Below, piece after piece: positions 8,470 to 17,215 of a DNA stretch of 64,000 nucleotides; position 1 is the first letter of the stretch; each line of letters opens with the position of its first letter. The position numbers were made by a program, and so were the translations under genes. Source of the stretch: Sphingobacterium hotanense (GTDB lineage: Bacteria > Bacteroidota > Bacteroidia > Sphingobacteriales > Sphingobacteriaceae); the NCBI RefSeq assembly GCF_008274825.1, contig NZ_CP030848.1:1302001-1366000 (forward strand), written 5' to 3'. The notes below the pieces were generated by a model that was not told the DNA's origin, did not search any database, and was given only the letters and a program-made list of their open reading frames with translations.

Positions 8470-9696
8470 ATGACTAATCAAGAACCTAACACAAAGAATG
8501 TGTGGATATTGGTATTCGTGGCTGCGCTCGGATACTTCGTCGATATCTACGACCTCATAATTTTTTCCATTGTTAGAATTCAATCATTCACGGATATCGG
8601 TGTTCATGTTGAGGAGATGCGGACAAAAGGTGAGTTCGTCTTGAATATGCAAATGGGAGGATTGCTTATTGGAGGTATAATTTGGGGTGTTCTTGGTGAT
8701 AAATATGGGCGTATCAAAGTGCTCTTCGGTTCGATATTGATGTACTCATTGGCCAACATAGCGAACGGTTTTGTACAGGATGTTATGACCTATGGAATCA
8801 TACGATTTATTGCCGGTATTGGTTTGGCTGGAGAACTCGGTGCTGGAATCACTTTAGTCAGTGAAACGATGCATCGGAAGAAGCGTGGATATGGTACGAT
8901 GATTGTCGCGGGCGTAGGTGTTTTAGGCGCCATATTAGCCTATTATATTTCAGAATGGTACAGTTGGAGAACCGCCTATTTTGTCGGTGGAGGAATGGGA
9001 CTACTATTGCTTCTCATGCGTGTAGGCGTATTTGAATCCGGGATGTTCAATCAAATTAGCGATAAGAGTGTAGCGAAGGGTAAGATTTCGATGCTATTTA
9101 CAGATAAAGAGCGCTTCAAGCGATATATCTACTGCCTGTGTATCGGATTGCCTATATGGTTTGTTGTTGGTGTGCTGGTTACTCAGGCGCCAGAGATAGG
9201 ACAGGCGCTGGGAGCGGAGAGCGTATTGAGTGCCGGAAAGGGCGTCATGTTTACCTATTTGGGGATCTCGCTTGGCGATTTTCTCGCGGGGCTAATCGCA
9301 CAGATATTTAAGTCGAGAAAGAAAGTCGTATTGGTTTATCAGCTCGTAATTCTTTTATTCTCCTGCATTTATCTTACGCGCTACGGCATTACGGAAACAG
9401 AATTTCTATGGTTGGCCTTCTTCATGGGATTGGGAGTAGGTTATTGGGCAACTTTTATTACCATCGCAGCGGAACAATTTGGAACCAACATACGAGCAAC
9501 GGTGACCACGACAGCGCCTAATTTTGTGCGCGGGGCACTGATTCCATCAACAATTCTTTATGGCGTTTTTGTCAACTGGGTTGGGATTCTTCCTGCAGCA
9601 ATCATCATGATTGTGCTGCTCTCGGGAATAGCAATCTTTGCCTTGAGTCGATTGAAAGAAAGCTTTGACAAGGATCTAAATTATATCGAAGAATAG
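8470..9696 (+). CDS. MFS transporter, metabolite:H+ symporter type
   Basis: 408 residues with about 12 hydrophobic helices. The inter-helix motif GDKYGRIKVL (loop 2-3) is the MFS signature, repeated weakly in the second half. N-terminal FVDIYDLIIFSIVR resembles sugar/organic-acid symporters. The substrate is unknown. The gene is a single plus-strand unit between divergent and convergent neighbours, with no clear terminator before the small minus-strand gene at 9701. Confidence 0.88.
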   Translation: MTNQEPNTKNVWILVFVAALGYFVDIYDLIIFSIVRIQSFTDIGVHVEEMRTKGEFVLNMQMGGLLIGGIIWGVLGDKYGRIKVLFGSILMYSLANIANGFVQDVMTYGIIRFIAGIGLAGELGAGITLVSETMHRKKRGYGTMIVAGVGVLGAILAYYISEWYSWRTAYFVGGGMGLLLLLMRVGVFESGMFNQISDKSVAKGKISMLFTDKERFKRYIYCLCIGLPIWFVVGVLVTQAPEIGQALGAESVLSAGKGVMFTYLGISLGDFLAGLIAQIFKSRKKVVLVYQLVILLFSCIYLTRYGITETEFLWLAFFMGLGVGYWATFITIAAEQFGTNIRATVTTTAPNFVRGALIPSTILYGVFVNWVGILPAAIIMIVLLSGIAIFALSRLKESFDKDLNYIEE

Positions 9697-9700
9697 TTAG

Positions 9701-9859
9701 CTAGCGATCCGGGCACTTCTTGCAGCGCTTGCCTCGCTTGTATTTCTTACAACACTTCTTAAAAACAACCTCTCCATGATCCTGAAACGGATTATGTCCT
9801 TTGTTGTTGTCAAAAGGCGATGAATCAATTACTTGTAGACGTATCATGTTTTCAAACAT
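9701..9859 (-). CDS. Small Cys/Lys-rich protein, 52 residues
   Basis: A complete frame from ATG 9857-9859 to TAG 9701-9703. The N-terminal half is ordinary (MFENMIRLQVIDSSP). The C-terminal half is very basic with four cysteines in a CC-x8-CxxC pattern (FKKCCKKYKRGKRCKKCP), which suggests a small zinc-binding or nucleic-acid-binding tail. An alternative start is Met5 (9847). It lies 37 bp downstream of udk on the same strand. Function unknown; the coding call rests on intact frame, gene-like position and skewed composition. Confidence 0.65.
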   Translation of the reverse strand: MFENMIRLQVIDSSPFDNNKGHNPFQDHGEVVFKKCCKKYKRGKRCKKCPDR

Positions 9860-9896
9860 GGTACAAATATAAGTAATTTAGATTGATTAAAAATAA

Positions 9897-10526
9897 CTAG
9901 TAGATTCTTTTACGTAATTCTGATGCGATATCGTTCGTAAAACTTTGAATAACCGCCGGCTCATCCGTATTATTTTGAATAACTAAATCGCAAGTTTCGC
10001 GAAATGGTAACAAATATTCATTGTAAGAAGGCACGACATGGTTAATCCACTTATACATTACATCATCGTGGTCATATCCTCGTTCCACCAAATCTCTCCG
10101 AAGGCGTCTCCTCAAAGCAATGGATTCTTCCGCATCTAGGAAGATACGATAATCCAACAACTGATTGATCTCCTCATAGTGAAAGATAAATAAACCCTCT
10201 ACCACCAAAATATGTGCTGGTTTAATCTCCAACATCTTCGGCGTTAAAGCGGGGTTGTTGAATGTGTACTCTTCTTTATATACCGTTTTTCCGTCGAATA
10301 GATCTTTAATATCCGAGTAGAATGCATTTCTATCAATGGAAGTCGGTAAATCGAAGTTATATAATCTATTTTCCTCCTGCGTTTTTGTGTTCGCGGGGAT
10401 ATAATAATCATCCTGAGAAATCAAAGTGATCTCATCAGGAGAAAAGTGATCTAAGAAGCTTTTTAAGAAAAAGGTTTTACCCGACCCGCTACTTCCTGCT
10501 ATACCTATTACGTAAGGTTTGTCCAT
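9897..10526 (-). CDS. udk: Uridine kinase
   Basis: Phosphorylates uridine/cytidine in pyrimidine salvage in the cytoplasm. 209 residues with Walker A GSSGSGKT at residues 11-18, the DDYY motif (ISQDDYYIP) that binds the nucleoside, and the R-rich lid (ALRRRLRRDLVERG). Length is normal. It is 8 bp downstream of the LysM protein gene and probably in one operon with it and the DUF4905 gene, without obvious functional link. Confidence 0.94.
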   Translation of the reverse strand: MDKPYVIGIAGSSGSGKTFFLKSFLDHFSPDEITLISQDDYYIPANTKTQEENRLYNFDLPTSIDRNAFYSDIKDLFDGKTVYKEEYTFNNPALTPKMLEIKPAHILVVEGLFIFHYEEINQLLDYRIFLDAEESIALRRRLRRDLVERGYDHDDVMYKWINHVVPSYNEYLLPFRETCDLVIQNNTDEPAVIQSFTNDIASELRKRIY

Positions 10527-10534
10527 GCTTACTC

Positions 10535-11434
10535 TTAATTTTCGATTGGAGCGCCGTAGGTGATTTCTATTAAGAATCGCTTATCGAATGCACCGATATG
10601 AGATGCCGCCGATTTCGAAAGAATAACGATTGCGTCGCGGCTATCGGCCGTATCAGAGAATTTTCCTACAACTTTCGCAAAGGTAATATTTTTCGTCAAA
10701 GGATTCGTAATCTTTAGTATTGTTCCAACAGGAGCCGTGCGGTGAAGTGCTAAATTGCTCTTTCCTCTAGATTCCAGATTGTCCATCCAAATACCGATAC
10801 CTTTTTCTTTTTTCTCGCGAATACCATAGCGGTTCGTCTCAAATTCAATCTCTTGCTGACGGTTTACATCCGGAATAGGTAATTCTATCGGCTCTGTCGG
10901 AGTTGGCTCTTGAACCGCAATTTTACCATCCGGTATTTTTAAGGTCTGTCCCTCGCGAACGACATCACTGGTCAAGTTATTCATTGATTTGATGCTTTCC
11001 ACATTAGTAGCAAATCGCTTCGCAATAGAATATAAGGTCTCGTTAGGCCCAACTTTATATTGTGTTAATACCTGCCCAGATTGCTCGGCAATGACGGTGT
11101 TGATGACCTCTCTAGTCGTATCTTTCTTTGGTGCCGGAGTCTCTACCGGAGCTGCCGTACTTGGAATACGAACGACATCCCCTAAACGAAGGTTCTTCTG
11201 ATTGTTCGCAGACATAATCGTTTTTACAGGTACCCCATATTGTCTGCTCAGCTGATAATAAGTGTCCTTGGCAGCGATGGTATGTATAATAAATGTCTTT
11301 CCGTTGATTGTTTCTGTTTTCTGACTATTGTTGGTCTGTGCCTGCGCGGTTGCTACTCCCATCAATACAAAACACGTAGAAAATATAATAAGAGACTTCT
11401 TCAAAGTCTGAAATTTGAATGCTTGTTTTTTCAT
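10535..11434 (-). CDS. LysM-domain cell-wall protein with RlpA-like C-terminus
   Basis: Exported peptidoglycan-binding protein, 299 residues from ATG 11432-11434; a TTG nine bases upstream is less likely. Signal peptide, then two LysM modules (HTIAAKDTYYQLSRQYGV and YKVGPNETLYSIAKRF), a Pro-rich linker, and a C-terminal double-psi beta-barrel region (residues about 205-298, with GIGIWMDNLES and TGTILKITNPL-like strands). Such proteins bind peptidoglycan; enzymatic activity is not evident because no RlpA catalytic Asp/His pair is clear to me. Confidence 0.85.
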   Translation of the reverse strand: MKKQAFKFQTLKKSLIIFSTCFVLMGVATAQAQTNNSQKTETINGKTFIIHTIAAKDTYYQLSRQYGVPVKTIMSANNQKNLRLGDVVRIPSTAAPVETPAPKKDTTREVINTVIAEQSGQVLTQYKVGPNETLYSIAKRFATNVESIKSMNNLTSDVVREGQTLKIPDGKIAVQEPTPTEPIELPIPDVNRQQEIEFETNRYGIREKKEKGIGIWMDNLESRGKSNLALHRTAPVGTILKITNPLTKNITFAKVVGKFSDTADSRDAIVILSKSAASHIGAFDKRFLIEITYGAPIEN

Positions 11435-11443
11435 TTTATGCAA

Positions 11444-12193
11444 TTATACTAAATATGAAATAATATCCCGCTTATTGAATGACATAAAGAATAATTGTTT
11501 GTCAATCTGAAAATAGGGTTGCGGAATCAATTTATCCATATTTTCCATTATGACTTGTCGGTCCAGTTCGTGGTTTAAATCACTTAACGTTAAAATGAGA
11601 TTTAAATTATCTTCATTCTTCACATGATAACACCAAATGTAATGCTGGCAACATTTACTAAGCCATAAAGGACCCTCAATTGCCTCATTGCTGAGAAATT
11701 CGGGCTTGTTGGGGTAGGTGAGAGGATATTGAATTTTATTACTTGCGAAACGGAAGTTACGATCCGTTGCGGGGGCATATTTTCCGGTCCGGATATCGAT
11801 TAGGATGGTCTCACCGGATGATATCGAGCGATGCAGCGCATGCACCACATCTTCGAATACGTCCAGCAGAATAAACTCGTAACTGGAAAAGACAACCTGC
11901 TCGGTGGCAATCTCAATGATTTGTATGCCTTCCTGAATAGGGCGGTGCTCGCCAATCCGCTTTAGGATCAGAAATCCATCCTGAATCGCGTCTAATGTCC
12001 ACTCCTTGGCTTCCGCAGTGCAGGGTGCTTTGACTACTTTGCCGGTAAAATCGAATACCGAAAACGAAGCAACGGTAGAATCCAAATCACGGGTTTCCAC
12101 AGCGACCAGGGACTGTACGGGGTCGATCTCGATTTTCCAGATATTGGCTGGAAAGCTTCGCTCAAAAATTTTATTTATTGTATATTTAGTCAT
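11444..12193 (-). CDS. DUF4905 protein
   Basis: 249 residues from ATG 12191-12193, chosen over an upstream start because it opens MTKYTINKIFERSF like relatives. It is a soluble-looking all-beta protein with repeated strand pairs (WKIEIDPVQSLVAVETRD, LILKRIGEHRPIQEG), reminiscent of a propeller. The family is restricted to Bacteroidota and has no known function. It begins a minus-strand operon with the LysM and udk genes (9 bp gap), divergent from the NfeD protein with only 38 bp between start codons. Confidence 0.78.
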   Translation of the reverse strand: MTKYTINKIFERSFPANIWKIEIDPVQSLVAVETRDLDSTVASFSVFDFTGKVVKAPCTAEAKEWTLDAIQDGFLILKRIGEHRPIQEGIQIIEIATEQVVFSSYEFILLDVFEDVVHALHRSISSGETILIDIRTGKYAPATDRNFRFASNKIQYPLTYPNKPEFLSNEAIEGPLWLSKCCQHYIWCYHVKNEDNLNLILTLSDLNHELDRQVIMENMDKLIPQPYFQIDKQLFFMSFNKRDIISYLV

Positions 12194-12231
12194 CCGATAT
12201 AATATGCTGATCGGTGATAAAATCATTTTCT

Positions 12232-13584
12232 ATGAACAAATTTACAAAATACATTTTAGGTATTATCGTCATTTGTTTGCTGACCACCATGAATAGCAAT
12301 GCACAATCGGTATATTCTGTTCAAATAAAGGACGATATAGGTCCTAATGCTTGGCGAACGTTGAAAAATGCGCTCAAGGAAGCGAAAGCGAATGAATCAA
12401 CTTATTTCTTATTGGAGCTAAATACCTACGGTGGAGCGCTGAACTTTGCCGATTCCATGCGTACAGCACTCTTGAATGCAGCACCAATGAAGACTATTGC
12501 TTATGTAAACAACAATGCTGCCTCCGCAGGCGCATTGATATCCTTGGCAGCCGATTATATCTATATGCAAGATGGTTCTAGTTTCGGAGCAGCGTCGGTA
12601 GTGAATCAAAGCGGTGAGCTCCTTCCGGAGAAATATCAGTCTTATATGCGTGGCTTAATGCGTGCGACCGCTGAAGCGAAAGGCCGCGATCCTAAGGTGG
12701 CCGAAGCATTTGTCGACCCAAGTATCTCTATTCCTACGTTGAAGGAAGATGGTAAGTTGCTTACTTTAACCACGCAGGAAGCTGTGAAGATAGGTCTGGC
12801 AAAGAAAGAAGTGAAGAGTCAAGCGGATATATTCTCCGACCTTCAATTCAGCAGTCCCGATGTAAAAGCTCATCAGACCACTTTGGTCGATATGATTATA
12901 GGGTTTCTCATCAATCCTTTAGTAAGTGGTATTCTGATCATAGGGATTATTGGCGGTATTTATTTTGAAATGCAATCTCCAGGAATTGGCTTTGCATTGG
13001 TGGTTGCTTTAGTCTGTGCCACATTATTTTTCGCGCCCTTATATTTGCAAGGCCTTGCAGATCATTGGGAGATTGCGATATTTGTCCTCGGTGTCATACT
13101 GATAGCCTTGGAAATATTTGTCATACCAGGCTTTGGAGTGGCCGGTATATCAGGAATAATTCTGATACTATGTGGATTAGCATTCTCAATGGTTGCTAAT
13201 GATTACTTTGATTTTAAACTTGCTCAACCAGGGCTCTTAATGAACTCATTTATAATTGTAATTGGCGCGATGGTCGGAGCGATCATTCTAGCGGTAATTT
13301 TTGGAAAAAATATCCTTCAATCTTCCGGTTTCAAAAAACTGGTGCTGGAGGATGAACAGCGCGCTGATGTGGGGTACACTTCCTCAGTTCAAAAGATTAA
13401 TCTGATAAACAAAGAAGGTATTGCAAAGACGGTACTCCGCCCCGGAGGAAAAATAGAAATTGATAATGTCTGGTATGACGCAGTCGCATTAGACGGATTT
13501 ATCGACGCCGGCGAACAGATCTATGTCGAAAAGCATGAAAACTATAATCTATTTGTCCGTAAGCTCTCTGAGCGCAAAGCATAA
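12232..13584 (+). CDS. NfeD-family membrane protein with ClpP-like serine protease domain
   Basis: 450 residues. Signal peptide (MNKFTKYILGIIV), then a ClpP/crotonase-fold protease domain with nucleophile Ser in NNNAASAGALIS and oxyanion region SSFGAASVV, four to five membrane helices (about residues 225-375) and a C-terminal NfeD OB-fold (GIAKTVLRPGGKIEI). NfeD-linked proteases act on membrane proteins such as stomatins, but no stomatin gene is adjacent here. A GTG 18 bases upstream could extend it; the ATG start gives a normal signal peptide. Confidence 0.92.
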   Translation: MNKFTKYILGIIVICLLTTMNSNAQSVYSVQIKDDIGPNAWRTLKNALKEAKANESTYFLLELNTYGGALNFADSMRTALLNAAPMKTIAYVNNNAASAGALISLAADYIYMQDGSSFGAASVVNQSGELLPEKYQSYMRGLMRATAEAKGRDPKVAEAFVDPSISIPTLKEDGKLLTLTTQEAVKIGLAKKEVKSQADIFSDLQFSSPDVKAHQTTLVDMIIGFLINPLVSGILIIGIIGGIYFEMQSPGIGFALVVALVCATLFFAPLYLQGLADHWEIAIFVLGVILIALEIFVIPGFGVAGISGIILILCGLAFSMVANDYFDFKLAQPGLLMNSFIIVIGAMVGAIILAVIFGKNILQSSGFKKLVLEDEQRADVGYTSSVQKINLINKEGIAKTVLRPGGKIEIDNVWYDAVALDGFIDAGEQIYVEKHENYNLFVRKLSERKA

Positions 13585-13592
13585 AAACAAGG

Positions 13593-13627
13593 ATGGGTTG
13601 AAAATAATATTCAACCCATTTTTTTTC
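13593..13627. terminator. Terminator after the NfeD gene
   Basis: Perfect 10-bp stem (13593-13602 / 13610-13619) with a 7-nt loop and nine T residues. It lies between convergent genes and also has A residues on the other side, so it may serve both. Confidence 0.8.
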
Positions 13628-13629
13628 TA

Positions 13630-13824
13630 CTAAGATTCCTTCCGTTGCCGTTTCTTCAATTTAGTCACGAAATACAGAATAAAAATTCCAATAATAAATG
13701 TGATAAATAGACAGTACAATGCCTTCAAATAGAAAGCATCAGTAGGGTACTTCCTGTCATATAGATACCAAGTCGCTCCGAACAATACAATTGCCCCGAT
13801 AGCATTAATAAATACTTTTTTCAT
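13630..13824 (-). CDS. Small two-helix membrane protein
   Basis: 64 residues with two hydrophobic segments (about 5-18 and 32-52) and a very basic tail (KLKKRQRKES). ATG at 13822-13824. Convergent with the NfeD gene and sharing its terminator. No recognised family; function unknown. Confidence 0.65.
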   Translation of the reverse strand: MKKVFINAIGAIVLFGATWYLYDRKYPTDAFYLKALYCLFITFIIGIFILYFVTKLKKRQRKES

Positions 13825-13904
13825 AACATTGGTTAATTAGTGATAAGTAAATAACTAATGATTAAATGTAATGAATTATAGTTATAATTCATAGTATTTA
13901 GTAG

Positions 13905-14082
13905 TTAGTATTTTTATTAGATGTAAGACATTAGATATTAGAGGTTAGAGTTTGTCTTGAACCAGGAAAGGAAGGATGAAAGGATTGGCAGGATAAGGTG
14001 TGAAATTAATTTTCTCGTCTGAATCAGGAAAGGAAGGTTCAAAGAGTCTAATGTCTTATATCTAATGTCTTACATCTAATAG
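13905..14082. repeat. Composite intergenic repeat (family A arms enclosing family B units)
   Basis: A 24-bp perfect inverted repeat of family A sequence (13919-13942 against 14059-14082, within 1-2 bases) encloses two diverged family B units: 13954-13992 (CTTGAACCAGGAAAGGAAGG...) and 14018-14040 (TCAGGAAAGGAAGG...). No gene is visible in 13825-14248. Similar units recur near the rRNA operon and at 52690-53010. Confidence 0.7.
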
Positions 14083-14105
14083 AAATACCAACTACTAGAT
14101 AAAAC

Positions 14106-14178
14106 CCTTGTAAACCCAATTCAAACCCAATACAAACCCCAATCAAAGCCGCTCGGAAAGGGCTTTGATTGGGGTTTG
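14106..14178. repeat. Family C hairpin repeat, copy 1
   Basis: Two or three AAACCCAAT-like units lead into an 18-bp perfect stem (14133-14150 / 14161-14178) whose arms begin CAAACCCCAATCA, with a 10-nt loop. Copies 2 and 3 are near 45241 and 60521. The stem has no T-run on the plus strand, so it is not a simple terminator. Confidence 0.75.
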
Positions 14179-14183
14179 ATACG

Positions 14184-14219
14184 AATAAAAAAAGCCTGTT
14201 CTTGCTTTTAGAACAGACT
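14184..14219 (-). terminator. Terminator of the FadL-like gene
   Basis: 10-bp stem 14193-14202 / 14210-14219 (one G-T pair), followed on the minus strand by seven T residues. 29 bp past the stop codon of the porin gene. Confidence 0.75.
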
Positions 14220-14248
14220 CTCTCTAATAAATATTTTAATTCTTGCGC

Positions 14249-15811
14249 TTAGAACTTTGCTCCTAACGTTAGAACGACATTCGTTCTGGAGCTTTTCACT
14301 TCTGCTGTAGGGGCAGGGCTGTTCCATAAACCCGCTAAAGAGTAAGGGGAACTATTATATGTTTCTTTTTTATATTGTATTGCTGCTAAATCAACATACA
14401 GGTTTTGATTGATGATATAGCCCAATCCAAGGCTTGTCATGTGGTCGCCGCTATCTATTCCTTTAATAGGGCTGCTGTAGTAGCTAAATCCTGCACGACC
14501 GCTTAAACGGTCGGTAAATAGTAGTTCGCCACCGACACGGAAGTTCACTGCACTTTTGTACACGTCCTTGATACTCGCGTTGATCTCATTCTCTTCTGTG
14601 AAATCCATTACCTCTGTAGAAGTCTCTCGATACGTAATGCTGCTATAGTCTGCGAATTCCAAGTCAGCGGAAACCAAACCGCGTCCGAAGAACTTAGTTA
14701 ATCCTACTGAGGCTCTCAATGGAGAGATTACCCCGTAATCGTAGGAAGCTGTCGATGGAGTTGAGTTGTAAGTAGGCAGGAAAGTCGTGGTTGCATTTTC
14801 ATCCTTATAATAATCTGCAACCGTCTCTAGCACTCTTTCTTCGTTGACTGTGGTCCAGGTAGGAGAGACGATATGCACGCCAATATTCCAGTCCCAAGTT
14901 GGTTTGAAGATCATCCCTAAGGCCACATTGACACCGGTTCCGCGAAGTTTATTATCTTCATAATCTGTCACCTCATAGTTGATCTCGGTATACTGATGTT
15001 TGGGGTTTGAAGGATCTAAGAAGCCGGAGTTTGCACTAGCATTCGGTCTGATTTGATCTGCATTTTTTGTCCATCCACTCTCGAATACACTGTAATTACG
15101 ATCGTATTTGAACGACACTAATCCTAAGCTACCGCCCAGATAGAATTTATTGTTGTAATTTCCACCGAAAGACAAAGTGGTTTTAGCCTTGTAACCTTTG
15201 GTAAGTACGTCGACTTGTTGGGACTTTGGATCGGTTTCTAAAGCGATCGGGAAATAACCCTCTGAAGGATCACTAAAGCGTTCCACTAGATTCGATCTAG
15301 AAAAATCAGAAGAGAAGTCATCGAACTCATACATCTGATCAGTTAAATATTGGACGATGGTATTGGCGTCGTTAACCCCGGAATAAACGATCTGATTTGC
15401 GAAGTTATTCGAGCGGTCATAACTAATCCCCATATTGAAATTCTGCCAACCATAGCCGCCATTTGCTGTAGGCATGTGCAAGACAATACCGACATTTTCT
15501 AATCCAAACTTGCCTTGATTGTGATTGGTGGTTGTGCCGAAGTAATTAGCTTTATTATTATTGTTCAAGTAATTGACCGAAACCGAGATATCGGATTGAC
15601 CGTAAAATCCAAGTCCGGCAGGATTACCACTAATAGAGCTGATATCTCCTCCTAAAGCGGTGTTTACTCCACCCATCGATTTAAAGCGGGCTGATCCTGA
15701 ACTTACGTCTTTTGATACATCATAGACATAGTCTAAGGTTGTTTGGGCAAATACATTGGAAATTCCTGCACTTAGAGCTAGCAGGCTAAGCGTTAGTAAG
15801 GTTTTCTTCAT
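14249..15811 (-). CDS. OmpP1/FadL-like outer-membrane transport protein
   Basis: Predicted 14-strand outer-membrane beta barrel for hydrophobic substrates. 520 residues with a signal peptide ending near VFAQ, an N-terminal plug-like part rich in Gly/Asn (RFKSMGGVNTALGGDISSISGNPAGLG, given here in part as SGNPAGLGF), many alternating strands, and a C-terminal aromatic residue (LGAKF) as required for barrel insertion. The SGNPAGL motif is typical of the OmpP1/FadL group in Bacteroidota. Single-gene unit with its own terminator. Substrate unknown. Confidence 0.85.
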   Translation of the reverse strand: MKKTLLTLSLLALSAGISNVFAQTTLDYVYDVSKDVSSGSARFKSMGGVNTALGGDISSISGNPAGLGFYGQSDISVSVNYLNNNNKANYFGTTTNHNQGKFGLENVGIVLHMPTANGGYGWQNFNMGISYDRSNNFANQIVYSGVNDANTIVQYLTDQMYEFDDFSSDFSRSNLVERFSDPSEGYFPIALETDPKSQQVDVLTKGYKAKTTLSFGGNYNNKFYLGGSLGLVSFKYDRNYSVFESGWTKNADQIRPNASANSGFLDPSNPKHQYTEINYEVTDYEDNKLRGTGVNVALGMIFKPTWDWNIGVHIVSPTWTTVNEERVLETVADYYKDENATTTFLPTYNSTPSTASYDYGVISPLRASVGLTKFFGRGLVSADLEFADYSSITYRETSTEVMDFTEENEINASIKDVYKSAVNFRVGGELLFTDRLSGRAGFSYYSSPIKGIDSGDHMTSLGLGYIINQNLYVDLAAIQYKKETYNSSPYSLAGLWNSPAPTAEVKSSRTNVVLTLGAKF

Positions 15812-15830
15812 ACGATTTCAGAATCTTTCT

Positions 15831-15870
15831 AAAAGATATAGCCAATATAAAAGGTTCTATATTGGCTATA
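15831..15870 (-). terminator. Terminator of the Gly/Tyr-rich lipoprotein gene
   Basis: Perfect 13-bp stem TATAGCCAATATA (15837-15849) / TATATTGGCTATA (15858-15870). On the minus strand it is followed by a weak T-run (ATCTTTTAG). It sits 19 bp past the lipoprotein stop. Confidence 0.65.
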
Positions 15871-15889
15871 AAAAATATAATTATATTAA

Positions 15890-17041
15890 TTAACGTCTTG
15901 ATCCACCGGATGCTCTTGATGATCCACCGCTTGAGCGACTTCCGCCACCACCGCTAGTTCCCATGCTGCTACCACCTGATGATCCTCTGCTGAATCCACC
16001 GCTGTTAGATGATGGACGGCTAGATGATGATCCTCTGTCGAAGCTTCCGCTTGAACGAGATGGTGTCTGGCGAACAGAACCTTGGTTTCTGCTGCTCGGA
16101 GTTCTGCTGCTAGGTGTTCTATTGATCGTACCTTGAGAACGTGTCGCCGGGTTTCTCTCTACAGTTCCTTGCGATCTTGTACTCGGGTTTCTATAGATAG
16201 TACCTCTGTTACGATCTGATGAAGTTCTGTCGATCGTTCCTTGCGATCTTGATGTATTCGTTCTGCCCGATGATGTTCTATCGACAGTAGATCCACGATC
16301 CACGCGTCCTGAGTTACGGTCGCTGCCCGCTCTATTTACGGTGTTGCGCGTACTTGCTGCACGGCCGGTTACATAACGACCGCTTGCATCTCTAGTCACA
16401 TATGAACGTCCTGAGTTGGCGCGCTGACGTGCTGCAACATCATTACGGTTCGATGCTACGCGACGGTTGCTATCGTAATAGTGGTTGTAATATCCACCTC
16501 CGTAGCCATAGCCATAGTATGGGTTGCCCCAGTGGCTGTAGTAGCTGTTATAACCCCAGTAACCACCGTAGTATGGCCATCCGCCATATCCGTAGCCGTA
16601 GTATGGACTACCCCAGCCCATGCTCCAGTAAGGACTTCCCCAGCCGAAGCCTATATTCCATCCCCATCCGGAGTTCCAGCCGAAGCCGAATCCGCTGTAC
16701 CCGTACCATGGATCAAACCATGGGTCGTAGTACATCATTCCTGGCGAGTTATAGTAGAATCTGTTAATGCGGTTTGCATATTCCAAATCATTCAATGGCT
16801 CGTAGCCACCTTCTGCATAAGCTTCATCAGTATAGTCATCTGCATAGTATTCTGCATCTGTTGTAGTACCTTCTGCTGTCCCATCAGTATAATAATAGTC
16901 TGGGCTTTGGTATACTTGTCCCGCATCACGATTATTGTAGACATCGTCCCGGTATACGGTGCGGCTACTTGTAGAACAAGAGCTTATCAACGCTAGTAAT
17001 CCTAGTGCTGCTCCTCCTAAAAATATCTTCTTGTTTTTCAT
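15890..17041 (-). CDS. Low-complexity Gly/Tyr/Trp-rich lipoprotein
   Basis: 383 residues from ATG 17039-17041, which gives a clean lipoprotein signal (LGLLALISSCSTSS). Three zones follow: an acidic Tyr/Asp zone, a Gly/Tyr/Trp/Pro zone with units such as GWGSPYYGYGYGG, and a long Arg/Ser/Thr zone with repeated SQGTIxRTPSSR-like units ending in Gly/Ser. No enzyme domain is visible. Surface adhesive or structural roles are plausible for such composition but not shown. On the minus strand TAAATTTG (17126-17133) is a likely -7 box, giving a 5' UTR of about 75 nt. Confidence 0.8.
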   Translation of the reverse strand: MKNKKIFLGGAALGLLALISSCSTSSRTVYRDDVYNNRDAGQVYQSPDYYYTDGTAEGTTTDAEYYADDYTDEAYAEGGYEPLNDLEYANRINRFYYNSPGMMYYDPWFDPWYGYSGFGFGWNSGWGWNIGFGWGSPYWSMGWGSPYYGYGYGGWPYYGGYWGYNSYYSHWGNPYYGYGYGGGYYNHYYDSNRRVASNRNDVAARQRANSGRSYVTRDASGRYVTGRAASTRNTVNRAGSDRNSGRVDRGSTVDRTSSGRTNTSRSQGTIDRTSSDRNRGTIYRNPSTRSQGTVERNPATRSQGTINRTPSSRTPSSRNQGSVRQTPSRSSGSFDRGSSSSRPSSNSGGFSRGSSGGSSMGTSGGGGSRSSGGSSRASGGSRR

Positions 17042-17215
17042 GATGCTAAAACAGTTAAAATTCGATTTTACGTCTTTAATTATTATCTTAGACCCGGCAT
17101 AACGCCTGGGGTTTAATCTGCCAATCAAATTTACAAATAATTTTTCGTAAAGGTATATCAACCCTTCTCTAGGGCTTGCAAACGCCCTTTTGTTTAGATA
17201 AAATAGTATTATAGA

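Noticed and set aside
17171-17195. Hairpin before proS as a T-box or other riboswitch
   Set aside because: Only 5 bp of stem, no T-box sequence and too short a leader.
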